Shown here: positions 1-8,469 of the stretch, one piece after another
Numbering within the stretch: the stretch's first letter is position 1
How the letters are laid out: each line of letters starts with the position of its first letter
Origin: Neobacillus drentensis
GTDB lineage: Bacteria; Bacillota; Bacilli; Bacillales; Cytobacillaceae
Assembly (NCBI RefSeq): GCF_021560175.1
Contig: NZ_CP091110.1
Coordinates: 2,718,001 to 2,782,000 of the forward strand
Direction of reading: 5' to 3'
Length of the DNA: 64,000 nucleotides
The notes under the pieces: generated by a model
Database searches by the model: none
What the model was told of the DNA's origin: nothing
The model's input: only the letters and a program-made list of their open reading frames with translations
Made by a program: the position numbers and the translations under genes

Positions 1-85
1 TAACGAAGATGAAATGAATAAACTCCTCTCATATAACGAAAGCTATACAATGGAAATATTGGAAAAAGGTGAAGATATTGCTTAA
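1..85 (+). CDS. 3' end of an unidentified protein (truncated by window edge)
   Basis: Frame 2 is open from the window edge to a TAA at 83-85 and gives 27 residues ending in EKGEDIA. The fragment is acidic and too short to assign to a family. It overlaps the next gene, which starts with GTG at 69, by 17 bases, so the two are probably translationally coupled and belong to one transcript running toward the nitrate reductase genes. The real length and function lie outside the window. Confidence 0.5.
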   Translation, partial: NEDEMNKLLSYNESYTMEILEKGEDIA

Positions 86-374
86 AGAAAGACTATTACG
101 TTTTGCGGTTCCAGCCCTATACAACCGAATGATAGAAATCTTTGCAGCCTATCATATTCATCCCCATGATGTTCAAGCGACCGTGTTAAAAAACGAGAAT
201 GGATATGAAATTCTAGTACGGTTTACAAGTGATTTTTCTCAATTGGTTACAAAACAGTTTAGCTTTGAACAAGGGGAAGTACCGGATGAAGAAGTGACTC
301 GCTTTTTTGAAGAAGCGGCAGAATCATGTAAATCCTTCCTAATTGCAGATTACTATAAAATGATGAAACGATAA
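69..374 (+). CDS. hypothetical small protein upstream of narG
   Basis: This gene encodes 101 residues from a GTG start, with AAAAAGG just upstream inside the preceding frame. The protein is soluble, with no signal peptide or membrane segment. The N-terminal part is basic and hydrophobic (about residues 1-40), followed by an alternating hydrophobic stretch and an acidic helix around residues 70-90. I do not recognise the family. Tight packing between the upstream partial gene and the next small gene, and then narG, suggests co-transcription with the nitrate reductase operon and perhaps an accessory or regulatory role. That role is inference only. Confidence 0.6.
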   Translation: MKILLKERLLRFAVPALYNRMIEIFAAYHIHPHDVQATVLKNENGYEILVRFTSDFSQLVTKQFSFEQGEVPDEEVTRFFEEAAESCKSFLIADYYKMMKR

Positions 375-390
375 AAGGAGCTGAAAGAGT

Positions 391-687
391 TTGTTCTCAT
401 TTGAATCAGATGCCCTACTTGTGGATGATCGAGAAGATTTAATCGCCTTACTTCAGATTAGATTTGGAGCGATTCCCGGTGAAATGATTGAGGACATATA
501 TGCCATCGATGATATGAATGCCTTGCAGCGCCTAATCTTATCTGCTGCCAATGCTGCCAGTTGGCCTGTTTTTTTGGAGGAATTTCATTCCGACCGTAAA
601 GCGTATCGCCTAGTGGGAGACAATTTCAATCCGCTCCGGGACATAGTGAAAGGAAGAGATGGATTCAATGGAAAAGAACAAGAATAA
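391..687 (+). CDS. small protein with a DUF4351-like helical segment, overlaps narG
   Basis: This gene encodes 98 residues from a TTG start, preceded by AAAGGAG at about 374-380. Residues 15-65 follow the pattern RFGxIP, then IxxxxDxxxLxxL, then AxxAxSxxxF. That pattern resembles the DUF4351 helical segment found alone or at the C-terminus of Rpn/PD-(D/E)XK-type proteins. No nuclease domain is present. The 3' end overlaps the start of narG by 29 bases, so translation of the two is probably linked. Membership in DUF4351 is recalled from the pattern and not searched; an alternative is an unrelated all-helical orphan. Confidence 0.6.
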   Translation: MFSFESDALLVDDREDLIALLQIRFGAIPGEMIEDIYAIDDMNALQRLILSAANAASWPVFLEEFHSDRKAYRLVGDNFNPLRDIVKGRDGFNGKEQE

Positions 688-3600
688 TTTGCTCCACTCC
701 CTTAAACATCTCGTCCGGGGAGAGCGCATTAATGATGGCTGGACGGAGGAAAGTCCGCGACCGCATGATTGGGAATCCTCTTATCGGAATCGTTGGGGGC
801 ACGATAAAGTGGTCCGTTCCACACATGGTGTGAATTGTACGGGTTCCTGCAGTTGGAAAATCCATGTCAAAGACGGCATCATCACATGGGAAACGCAGCA
901 AACCGATTATCCTTCAACAGGGGATGACTTTCCGGAATATGAACCAAGAGGCTGTCCGCGTGGGGCTAGCTTTTCTTGGTATACCTACAGTCCTACTCGA
1001 GTGAAATATCCTTATGTTCGCGGGGACCTTTATGCGTTATGGAAAGAGGAAATGGCCAAAGCGGACAATCCGGTCCTAGCATGGGAAAATATCGTGACCA
1101 CCCCGGAAAAGCGTGAACGATATGTGAAGGCAAGAGGGAAAGGCGGCTTTGTTCGGGGAACCTGGAAAGACATTTGCGAAATGATTGGCGCAGCCAGCAT
1201 TTATACGATCAAAAAGTACGGTCCAGATCGAATCGTCGGCTTTAGTCCGATTCCAGCGATGTCGATGGTCAGCTACTCTGGCGGGACAAGGTTTCTGTCG
1301 CTGATCGGCGGTACAATCTTAAGCTTTTATGATTGGTATGCAGACCTTCCGCCTGCCTCGCCGCAGGTATGGGGCGATCAAACCGATGTACCGGAAAGCG
1401 GTGATTGGTACAACTCAAAATACTTTATCATTTGGGGGACCAACATTCCCCAAACAAGAACCCCGGATGCCCATTTTATGGTCGAGGCCAGGTATAACGG
1501 AACCAAAGTCGTCGGCGTAAGCCCGGATTATGCAGAATATGAGAAGTTTGCGGACCTATGGCTTCCGGCTAAAGCAGGAACAGACGGGGCGATGGCGATG
1601 GCGATGACACATGTGATTTTAAAAGAATTTTATGTTGATAAAGAAACGCCCTATTTCCTGGAGTATGCCAAACAATATACCGATCTGCCTTTTTTAATCA
1701 CACTAAGTAAAAAAGAGGAAACCTATCGTTCTGACCGTTTCTTGCGAGCTTCCGACCTTTCTGACCAAACGGAACTAGGCGAATGGAAAACGGTTGTTTG
1801 GGATGAAACAACCGATGATTTTGCGATTCCAAATGGCAGCGAGGGCTTCCGCTGGGACAATGGAAAAGAGTGGAATCTTGATTTATATCAAATCAATCCG
1901 AAAATGAGTTTTTTAGATGATTCGGATGAAACCGCTATGGTCGAATTTCCGTACTTTGGCGAGAAAGACGGCGGGATCGTAAAACGGGAAGTACCAATAA
2001 AAAAAATAAAAGACAAATCAGGTCAGGAATTAATCATTACCACCGTCTTTGATCTCATGCTTGCGCATACGGGGATTAGCAGAGGGTTAAAAGGTGATTA
2101 TCCAACTGATTATCAAGATGAACAAAGTCCTTATACGCCTGCCTGGCAGGAAAGTATCACTGGCGTAAATCGATCCCATGTGATCCAAGTGGCAAAAGAA
2201 TTTGCCGAAAATGCGGCCCTTACCAAAGGGAAATCAATGATTGCCATGGGTGGCGGCACGAATCACTGGTACCATAGTGATCAAATTTACCGGTCGATCC
2301 TAAATCTTGTCTTATTAACAGGATCCCAAGGGGTCAATGGCGGAGGCTGGGCCCACTATGTTGGCCAAGAAAAAGTACGTCCTTTAGAAGGTTTCTCCCA
2401 AATTGCCTTTGCAAATGATTGGGTGAAAGCGCCAAGATTTATGAACGGAACGTCATTCTTTTATTTTGCAACCGAACAGTTTCGATATGAATATGAAAAA
2501 AGAGAAGAAGAAACCGAATGGGGCAGTCAGTATTCCACTATGCACCCGGCGGACTTTAATGCGCTTTCAGCCCGTTTAGGATGGCTGCCAAGTTTTCCGC
2601 AGCTATCGCAAAATTCCCTGGATGTGGTGAAAGAGGCGCGAGCCCGGAATAAGGATGACCAAGCCGTCATCAAAGACATTACCACACAACTGGTCGATGG
2701 AAAATTGGATTTTGCGATTGAAAATCCAAACGATCCCCGCAATTTCCCACGTGTCTTTTTCAATTGGCGCTCGAATCTTTTAGGGGATAGCGGCAAGGGG
2801 CATGAGTATTTCGTTAAGCATTTAATTGGGTCACAGGATTCCGTATTAGGGGATCCGGAAAATTCTTGGCAGCCGGAGCAAATCAATCTTTCTGAAAAGC
2901 CGCCAGAAGGAAAAACAGACCTGTTTGTCAGCATGGACTTCAGGATGACCAGTTCAGGCCTCTTTTCTGATATCATCCTGCCAGCTGCTACCTGGTACGA
3001 AAAACACGATATTAGCAGTACGGATTTGCATCCATTTGTCCATCCCTTCAATGCAGCGATCTCTCCTCCGTGGGAGACAAGAAGTGACTGGGATGCGTTC
3101 AGAGAAATTGCCAAAAGTTTTTCAGATTTGGCAAAAGTACATCTTCCAGCACAAGAGGACCTTGTGTTATCACCACTGGCACATGACACGGTAAATGAAA
3201 TTGCTCAGCCATTTGGAAAAGTGAAAGACTGGCGCAAAGGCGAAGTGGAAGCTATCCCAGGTAAAACACTGCCAAACTTTAATTTTGTCAAGCGGGATTA
3301 TCCCAATGTTTATGACATGTGGATCACCGTCGGACCGAATATCAAGAATGGCTATGGAACAAAAGGGGTGAAGATCCCGGGTGATCGAGTATACAAAGAA
3401 TTACTCGACCGATTAGGGCCGTCCAAACACACCGGCATCGGAAAAGGGTATCCTGATCTTTATTCGGATAAAAAGGCTATTAACGCAATTCTGTTAATGT
3501 CGGGCGCCACCAATGGAAAACGAGCGGTGGAAGGCTGGAAATCAATGGAGGAAAAGACAGGCAAAAAGCTCTCGCATGTTTCTGAAGGGCGCGAAGAAGA

Positions 3601-4333
3601 GGATTATACCTTAGATGCCTTAACCATCCAGCCAAGACCTGCCATCTCTACACCGGTTTGGAGCGGAATGGAAAACGATAATCGCCGTTATTCTCCCTTC
3701 ACCGTCAACAAAGAATTTAATATCCCTTGGCATACGCTTACGGGAAGACAGAGCTTTTATCTCGACCATGAAGTTATTCTTGATTTTGGGGAAGGACTTC
3801 CCTTATACATCCCACCGATTACCAAAGGGGCTTTTGTCAAAGGCGAACAAGAAGTTGAAAACAACGGAAAATCGATCACACTTAGGTATATGACTCCTCA
3901 CCAAAAATGGGGCATTCACACAATGTTTACTGATACGAATAATATGTCCCAGTTGTTCCGCGGCTGGCAAGTCGTTTGGATGAACGAAGAAGATGCCGCT
4001 TCCATTGGTATAAAGGACAATGATTGGATTGAAATGTATAACCGGAATGGCGTGGTGGTCGCAAGAGCGGTGTTAACGTACCGGATGCCAAGAGGGGCCG
4101 TTTATATGTATCACGCGCAGGACCGCCATATGGGCGTACCAGGGAATACAATCAACAAAGTTCGTGGCGGTACGCATAATAGTGTCACGAGAATCTATCC
4201 AAAAGCCACCCATATGATTGGCGGCTATTCTCAATTAAGCTATGGATTTAATTATTATGGACCAACCGGAAGTCAACGGGACACCATGACGATTGTCCGG
4301 CCATTGAAGGAGGTCGATTGGCTTGAGGATTAA
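659..4333 (+). CDS. narG: respiratory nitrate reductase alpha subunit NarG
   Basis: NarG is the catalytic molybdenum subunit that reduces nitrate to nitrite with electrons passed from quinol through NarI and NarH on the inner face of the membrane. The 1224-residue length matches the family. The N-terminal FS0 cluster ligands are visible as His56, Cys60, Cys64 and Cys99. The segment around residues 222-235 (SFYDWYADLPPASPQVWG) carries the aspartates, one of which corresponds to the molybdenum ligand Asp222 of E. coli NarG. The ATG at 659 follows AAAGGAAG at a good distance; an ATG three codons later is also possible. The gene is the first of narGHJI and overlaps narH by 11 bases. There is no Tat-like signal, as expected for a cytoplasmic-facing enzyme. 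Confidence 0.97.
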   Translation: MDSMEKNKNNLLHSLKHLVRGERINDGWTEESPRPHDWESSYRNRWGHDKVVRSTHGVNCTGSCSWKIHVKDGIITWETQQTDYPSTGDDFPEYEPRGCPRGASFSWYTYSPTRVKYPYVRGDLYALWKEEMAKADNPVLAWENIVTTPEKRERYVKARGKGGFVRGTWKDICEMIGAASIYTIKKYGPDRIVGFSPIPAMSMVSYSGGTRFLSLIGGTILSFYDWYADLPPASPQVWGDQTDVPESGDWYNSKYFIIWGTNIPQTRTPDAHFMVEARYNGTKVVGVSPDYAEYEKFADLWLPAKAGTDGAMAMAMTHVILKEFYVDKETPYFLEYAKQYTDLPFLITLSKKEETYRSDRFLRASDLSDQTELGEWKTVVWDETTDDFAIPNGSEGFRWDNGKEWNLDLYQINPKMSFLDDSDETAMVEFPYFGEKDGGIVKREVPIKKIKDKSGQELIITTVFDLMLAHTGISRGLKGDYPTDYQDEQSPYTPAWQESITGVNRSHVIQVAKEFAENAALTKGKSMIAMGGGTNHWYHSDQIYRSILNLVLLTGSQGVNGGGWAHYVGQEKVRPLEGFSQIAFANDWVKAPRFMNGTSFFYFATEQFRYEYEKREEETEWGSQYSTMHPADFNALSARLGWLPSFPQLSQNSLDVVKEARARNKDDQAVIKDITTQLVDGKLDFAIENPNDPRNFPRVFFNWRSNLLGDSGKGHEYFVKHLIGSQDSVLGDPENSWQPEQINLSEKPPEGKTDLFVSMDFRMTSSGLFSDIILPAATWYEKHDISSTDLHPFVHPFNAAISPPWETRSDWDAFREIAKSFSDLAKVHLPAQEDLVLSPLAHDTVNEIAQPFGKVKDWRKGEVEAIPGKTLPNFNFVKRDYPNVYDMWITVGPNIKNGYGTKGVKIPGDRVYKELLDRLGPSKHTGIGKGYPDLYSDKKAINAILLMSGATNGKRAVEGWKSMEEKTGKKLSHVSEGREEEDYTLDALTIQPRPAISTPVWSGMENDNRRYSPFTVNKEFNIPWHTLTGRQSFYLDHEVILDFGEGLPLYIPPITKGAFVKGEQEVENNGKSITLRYMTPHQKWGIHTMFTDTNNMSQLFRGWQVVWMNEEDAASIGIKDNDWIEMYNRNGVVVARAVLTYRMPRGAVYMYHAQDRHMGVPGNTINKVRGGTHNSVTRIYPKATHMIGGYSQLSYGFNYYGPTGSQRDTMTIVRPLKEVDWLED

Positions 4334-5825
4334 AGCACAAGTGGCCATGGTCATGCATTTAGATAAGTGTATTGGCTGCCACACTTGTTCTGTCACTTGT
4401 AAAAATGTCTGGACCAACCGGCCAGGAATGGAGTACGTATGGTTCAATAATGTCGAAACCAGACCAGGTGTGGGGTATCCAAAAGAATGGGAAAACACCG
4501 ACCGCTACAAGGGAGGCTGGGTTCTCCGTAATGGAAAGTTGCATCTAAGAGCGGGCGGACCGCTCTCAAAACTAGCCAATATTTTTTATAACCCCAACAT
4601 GGCCGACCTAAACGAATTCTATGAGCCGTGGACATATGATTTTCAGCATCTCCATAAACGGGAGAAAGGGGAAAGTATACCTGTTGCACGACCGCGCTCG
4701 ATGATTACGGGGAAGTATATCGATAAACCGGAATGGGGCCCCAATTGGGATGACGATTTAGCCGGCGGAAGCGAGTCTGTTCCAAATGACCCGAACGTTC
4801 GCAAACTTCAGGAACACATCAAAACCGAATATGAGAAAACGTTTATGATGTACCTGCCGAGGATCTGTGAGCATTGCTTAAATCCATCCTGTGTCGCTTC
4901 CTGCCCATCAGGTGCATTATATAAACGGGATGAAGACGGGATTGTGTTGGTGGACCAGGATGCCTGCCGCGGCTGGCGCTTTTGTACCAACGGGTGCCCG
5001 TATCATAAGGTCTACTATAACTGGAATACCCATAAAGCGGAAAAATGTAATTTCTGTTATCCACGGACAGAAGCAGGCTTGCCGACCATTTGTTCAGAAA
5101 CCTGTGTTGGCAGGATTCGCTATATCGGGGTGGTGTTATATGATGCCGATAAAGTAAAGGCAGCTGCATCAGTGGAAGATCCGAAAGATTTATATGAATC
5201 ACAGTTGTCTGTCTTTCTAGATCCGTTTGACCCAGAAGTGATTGAAAAAGCACAGGAACAAGGCATTAATCACAGCTGGATTCAAAGTGCACAAGAATCA
5301 CCAGTCTATAAAATGGCGATTAAGTGGAAAATTGCTTTGCCGCTTCATCCGGAGTACCGAACCTTGCCAATGGTTTGGTATGTACCGCCATTAAGTCCGA
5401 TTATGAATCATATCACCAATGAGCAAGAATTAAGCGCAGAAGGCTATATTCCAGCAGTCGATCAAATGAGAATCCCGATGGAATATTTGGCATCCCTTTT
5501 AACCGCTGATGATACAACCGTCATTCGTAAGGTTTTATTAAAAATGGCTGCGATGAGAGTCTATATGCGGTCAAAAACGGTCGGTGGAATCGATGCGCAA
5601 AACATGGCTAAATTAATGGATGAAGCGAGTACCACGGGTGAAGAACTTGAAGAGATGGCCCGATTGCTGGCGGTTGCCAAATACAACGAGAGGTTTGTGA
5701 TTCCAACAGGCCGCCGTGAAATGAAAGATGACCTCTATTACAAACAAGGGGCTTGCAGCATTGAAGATTTAGCACCACCTGAAGGGATGACTACGTACCC
5801 ATTTGAAAGAAGTGAAAATGCATGA
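4323..5825 (+). CDS. narH: respiratory nitrate reductase beta subunit NarH
   Basis: NarH is the electron-transfer subunit that relays electrons from the haem of NarI to NarG through four iron-sulfur clusters. The 500-residue protein has the cysteine groups expected for three [4Fe-4S] and one [3Fe-4S] cluster: Cys16/19/22/26 ([11 protein letters not shown]), CEHCLNPSC near residue 181, CRGWRFC near residue 214 with Trp replacing one cysteine (the usual mark of the [3Fe-4S] cluster), and [11 protein letters not shown] plus a later ICSETC. The TTG start at 4323 is chosen because AAGGAGGT ends seven bases before it and the [11 protein letters not shown] start is typical. The gene overlaps the end of narG. 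Confidence 0.97.
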   Translation: MRIKAQVAMVMHLDKCIGCHTCSVTCKNVWTNRPGMEYVWFNNVETRPGVGYPKEWENTDRYKGGWVLRNGKLHLRAGGPLSKLANIFYNPNMADLNEFYEPWTYDFQHLHKREKGESIPVARPRSMITGKYIDKPEWGPNWDDDLAGGSESVPNDPNVRKLQEHIKTEYEKTFMMYLPRICEHCLNPSCVASCPSGALYKRDEDGIVLVDQDACRGWRFCTNGCPYHKVYYNWNTHKAEKCNFCYPRTEAGLPTICSETCVGRIRYIGVVLYDADKVKAAASVEDPKDLYESQLSVFLDPFDPEVIEKAQEQGINHSWIQSAQESPVYKMAIKWKIALPLHPEYRTLPMVWYVPPLSPIMNHITNEQELSAEGYIPAVDQMRIPMEYLASLLTADDTTVIRKVLLKMAAMRVYMRSKTVGGIDAQNMAKLMDEASTTGEELEEMARLLAVAKYNERFVIPTGRREMKDDLYYKQGACSIEDLAPPEGMTTYPFERSENA

Positions 5826-6424
5826 CGAATGAACAAAAAGCTCTTTTAGCAATCTTGTCACGGTTAATGGATTATCCAGATGAATCGTTTTTCGTTGAAC
5901 AAGCGTCCATCCACTCGTTTATTGATGAATCGATTGCTTCAGACGAAATAAAAACGGAACTGCTAGGGAGAATGAATCCCCTTTACGAGCTGCCCTTAAA
6001 GGATTTGCAAGAGTTATACGTCAATACCTTTGATTACAAGGAACAAGCCAATCTATACTTAACGGCTCAAGAATTAGGAGACAGCAGAAAACGAGGGTTT
6101 GCTCTGATTCAATTGCAAAAACTTATTTCTGAACAAGGGTTTGAATTGGCAGGGAATGATTTGGCGGACTATATCCCGATGTTATTAGAATTTCTGGCCG
6201 TTGCAGACGAAGATGAAAGATATGACAACCTTTCCCGAAGACTAGCCTGCGCCATCCAACGGATCCATACCCAGCTGAGTGATGAAAATCCTTACAAAAA
6301 GGCGGTCGAAATCTTAATGATGTTTGTTTTTGAGGCTCCAAATGGGGAAGAAATGTCGGCACTTGAACAACTCCGGGAACAAGCAGATTTAGATGAACTG
6401 CCATATCCGTTGATGTATCGCTAA
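5822..6424 (+). CDS. narJ: nitrate reductase assembly chaperone NarJ
   Basis: NarJ is the dedicated chaperone of the TorD/DmsD/NarJ family that binds NarG and holds the NarGH complex until molybdenum cofactor and iron-sulfur clusters are inserted. It is not part of the mature enzyme. The 200-residue all-helical acidic protein contains the typical [12 protein letters not shown]-like segment (here [14 protein letters not shown], about residues 116-130) and an N-terminal SRLMDYPDE motif. It starts with an ATG overlapping the narH stop codon by four bases, which signals translational coupling. Confidence 0.95.
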   Translation: MTNEQKALLAILSRLMDYPDESFFVEQASIHSFIDESIASDEIKTELLGRMNPLYELPLKDLQELYVNTFDYKEQANLYLTAQELGDSRKRGFALIQLQKLISEQGFELAGNDLADYIPMLLEFLAVADEDERYDNLSRRLACAIQRIHTQLSDENPYKKAVEILMMFVFEAPNGEEMSALEQLREQADLDELPYPLMYR

Positions 6425-6436
6425 AAAGGAGGGCCA

Positions 6437-7126
6437 ATGATGGAGGTATTATTTTGGTGGACGATTTTCCCTTATATTTGCGGAACCATTCTGATTGTAG
6501 CAACCTTTTATCGATTTGTTTTTCGAGGAAAAAGTTGGACCGCCCCTTCAACTGAAATATTTGAGAAAAGGTGGCTGCGAGTGGCATCGGTTGTCTTTCA
6601 TTATGGGATTATCTTTGCCTTTGTTGGACATGTAATGGGTGTATTAATTCCTATCGGAGTGTATAATGCGCTCGGTGTAGAAGATGAAATGTACCATTTC
6701 TTTGCGATAGTAGGTGGCGGGGTGGCTGGCCTGATGGTCGTCCTCGGATTGATTCTGATGCTAATTCGTAAATTTGTCTCTCCTAGAGTTCGTGCCCACA
6801 CCACGGGCGGCTCCTATTTTACGATCATTTGGCTGTTAGTGGTAGCGGGTTTAGGAACGTACATGACCCTCATTTTTAATACAACTGTAGGGGAATATGA
6901 ATATCGTTTATCAATCGCCCCATGGTTTAGAAGTTTGTTTACCTTTCATCCAAAATCAGCGCTTATGTTGGGGGTGCCGACTCTATTCAAGGTTCACGTC
7001 ATCTGTTCGTTTATCTTATTTGCAGCGATACCCTTTACGAAACTTGTTCATATGTTTAGCTTTCCATTGCGGTATCCTGCCCGAGCTCCGCAACAATACC
7101 GGTCAAGAAATGGTTATAATAAATAA
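6437..7126 (+). CDS. narI: respiratory nitrate reductase gamma subunit NarI (cytochrome b)
   Basis: NarI anchors the complex in the membrane, oxidises quinol and carries two b haems. The 229-residue protein has five predicted transmembrane helices. Candidate haem ligands are the histidines in the FHYGIIFAFVGHVMG segment (about residues 55-65) and the two histidines around FKVHVICSF and KLVHMFSF near the C-terminus. A good ribosome binding site (AAAAGGAGG) lies 13 bases after the narJ stop. An ATG immediately after the first (MM) makes the exact start uncertain by one codon. A strong hairpin terminator follows, closing the operon. Confidence 0.96.
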   Translation: MMEVLFWWTIFPYICGTILIVATFYRFVFRGKSWTAPSTEIFEKRWLRVASVVFHYGIIFAFVGHVMGVLIPIGVYNALGVEDEMYHFFAIVGGGVAGLMVVLGLILMLIRKFVSPRVRAHTTGGSYFTIIWLLVVAGLGTYMTLIFNTTVGEYEYRLSIAPWFRSLFTFHPKSALMLGVPTLFKVHVICSFILFAAIPFTKLVHMFSFPLRYPARAPQQYRSRNGYNK

Positions 7127-7142
7127 AAGCGATCATAAACGT

Positions 7143-7187
7143 AAAAAAGCAGAGTTTATTCAAAAAATGAATCACTCTGCTTTTTTT
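7143..7187. terminator. bidirectional terminator between narI and the ECF gene
   Basis: A stem of 13 bp (AAAAAAGCAGAGT paired with ACTCTGCTTTTTT) with an 18-base loop is followed by a T run on the plus strand. The mirror strand also ends in T residues, so it can end both narGHJI and the convergent ECF gene. Confidence 0.85.
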
Positions 7188-7246
7188 AGTTTAAAGATGG
7201 TTTTATCCTTGCAAAAACGGGTATTCCATCAGAGAACCGGCTGTGT

Positions 7247-7783
7247 CTATTTCTGTCCAGCTTGTTTCTGTAAGCGTCCGATAAGAGGAACGACAATGAT
7301 CCCAGCGAGGGTGACTTGCAAAAAGTTGCCAGGGATGGAGCCGAGTGGCTGAATCCAGTTTCCATAAAGGATGACCTCAGCAAAATAGTAGCCGACGATT
7401 TTGATAATCAGGGCAACAACAACGGCAAGTGAAAAGACAAGCGCTCTTTTCCCTGGTACCTTTTCAGCAATAAGGCCGGCGACAAAGCCCATTGCCCCTA
7501 CAATGATAAAGGTAAACGGTGCCCAAGCTCCCCAGCCAGAGATGAGGTCGAATAAGCCCATTCCAAAAGCACCTGCGATGGCTCCTGTTTTTTTACCATA
7601 AACCAAAGCGGCTATAAAAAGAGGTACGTTACCTAGATGGATTAGGCCTCCGTTACTCATGATTGGGAGCTTTACGTTGATAAACATGGTCGCAACTAGG
7701 GTTAATGCGATGAAAAGTGCATTCATGACTAGAGCTTTTGTTTTCGTTGATGCTGTTGGCGAGTATGTTGTATTCGTATTCAT
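7247..7783 (-). CDS. ECF transporter S component, substrate unknown
   Basis: This is a 178-residue integral membrane protein with about five or six hydrophobic helices. It has the features of a substrate-binding (S) component of an energy-coupling-factor vitamin transporter: an N-terminal KALVMNALFIALTLVAT helix (close to the AxxxA motif that contacts EcfT), then GLIHLGNVPLFIAALVYGKKTGAIAGAFGMGLFD as in the HmpT/ThiW-like S components. Energising subunits are not nearby, so it would use the shared EcfAAT module. AAAGGGGTT lies before the ATG. I saw no TPP, cobalamin, FMN or other recognisable riboswitch upstream, so the substrate (thiamine precursor, pantothenate or another vitamin) is open. 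Confidence 0.75.
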   Translation of the reverse strand: MNTNTTYSPTASTKTKALVMNALFIALTLVATMFINVKLPIMSNGGLIHLGNVPLFIAALVYGKKTGAIAGAFGMGLFDLISGWGAWAPFTFIIVGAMGFVAGLIAEKVPGKRALVFSLAVVVALIIKIVGYYFAEVILYGNWIQPLGSIPGNFLQVTLAGIIVVPLIGRLQKQAGQK

Positions 7784-7954
7784 TTGATAACCCCTTTCTT
7801 TTTTTAAATAATATCATAATTTACTATAAGCTCAATACTATTAATTTGCACAGTTAAAGATTCTGGTAACAACTATGGAAAGTATTTCCTGCCTGAACCA
7901 GTTTCCTTGCCCTTTCGAATTTTATAGCAATGTCGAAATTTCTGTTATATTATT

Positions 7955-7984
7955 TTGTAACATTTGAAATAAATGTAATATAAT
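7955..7984 (+). promoter_or_regulatory. predicted sigma-A promoter of the c-di-GMP riboswitch transcript
   Basis: TTGTAA at 7955-7960 and TATAAT at 7979-7984 are separated by 18 bases. A transcript would begin about 20 bases before the riboswitch aptamer. Confidence 0.6.
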
Positions 7985-8011
7985 TTACTATTAGTTAAAA
8001 CTTTTAATAGA

Positions 8012-8088
8012 TAAAGGCAAACCATTCGAAAGATTGGGACGCAAAGCTACAGGTCTAAGGTTTCACACTATGATGGCTGAGCTGCCTA
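8012..8088 (+). promoter_or_regulatory. c-di-GMP-I (GEMM-I) riboswitch aptamer
   Basis: The sequence carries the hallmarks of the class I cyclic di-GMP aptamer in order: GGCAAACCATTCGAAAGA with the GAAA tetraloop stem, GGGACGCAAAGCTAC, the receptor segment GGTCTAAGG, and the closing TGATGGCTGAGCTGCC. P1a is formed by AGGCA (8015-8019) with TGCCT (8083-8087). The tetraloop stem has one T-T mismatch compared with the common form. The aptamer lies just upstream of the orphan gene at 8119 and controls it through the adjacent hairpin. Family assignment rests on recalled consensus. Confidence 0.93.
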
Positions 8089-8110
8089 AAATAGAATATA
8101 TTTTAGGAGG
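8085..8110 (+). promoter_or_regulatory. riboswitch expression platform: hairpin hiding the Shine-Dalgarno sequence
   Basis: CCTAAAATA (8085-8093) can pair perfectly with TATTTTAGG (8099-8107). The right arm covers the start of the TAGGAGG ribosome binding site (8104-8110). The left arm shares CCT (8085-8087) with the 3' strand of riboswitch helix P1a, so the two helices exclude each other. No intrinsic terminator lies between aptamer and gene. The geometry predicts translational control, with ligand binding freeing the ribosome binding site (an ON switch). That direction is inference. Confidence 0.65.
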
Positions 8111-8118
8111 CTTATATT

Positions 8119-8328
8119 TTGATTGCTCTTACTTGGGAAAAGGAACTGGAGTTAGAATGGGAGAAAGCTAGTGACGAAAATATAGTAGAGGCATATGTAG
8201 TAAGCATATTGAATAAGTGGGACCAAAACCTAAGAAGTTTAGAACAGGAATTAATGAAAAGAAAATTATTTTTAGTTGCTTTAGAGCTCTATGATCGGAA
8301 AAAACGCAGGACCCTATTAAACCTGTAG
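8119..8328 (+). CDS. 69-residue orphan protein under a c-di-GMP riboswitch
   Basis: This gene encodes 69 residues from a TTG start eight bases after TAGGAGG. The protein is soluble, highly charged and probably helical (LTWEKELELEWEKASDENIVE, then LEQELMKRKLFLVALELYDRKKRR). It has no signal peptide, no membrane segment and no domain I recognise. It is transcribed alone: a riboswitch precedes it and a terminator follows. Control by c-di-GMP suggests a part in the switch between motility, surface attachment and sporulation, but nothing in the protein sequence itself shows the function. The start is well supported by the ribosome binding site. Confidence 0.75.
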   Translation: MIALTWEKELELEWEKASDENIVEAYVVSILNKWDQNLRSLEQELMKRKLFLVALELYDRKKRRTLLNL

Positions 8329-8365
8329 TCAATAAGAATAAAACTAGATAAATGACCATTAACGC

Positions 8366-8401
8366 AGGAGTTCCTAGTTCTTTAGGACTCCTACTTTTTT
8401 A
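8366..8401 (+). terminator. terminator of the riboswitch-controlled gene
   Basis: AGGAGTTCCTA pairs with TAGGACTCCT, with one bulged base, and is followed by ACTTTTTT. Confidence 0.8.
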
Positions 8402-8469
8402 TTCTGAGTCTTATGAAGAAAGAATAGGAAACATAAATAGAAAATAAGACGGAAAAGAGGGATTTTACT

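Noticed and set aside
2527-3189. Long antisense frame inside narG (220 codons)
   Set aside because: It is a shadow of the narG reading frame, with no ribosome binding site or family likeness.
7784-7954. Riboswitch upstream of the ECF transporter gene
   Set aside because: I looked for TPP, cobalamin, FMN, preQ1 and THF hallmarks on the minus strand and found none.
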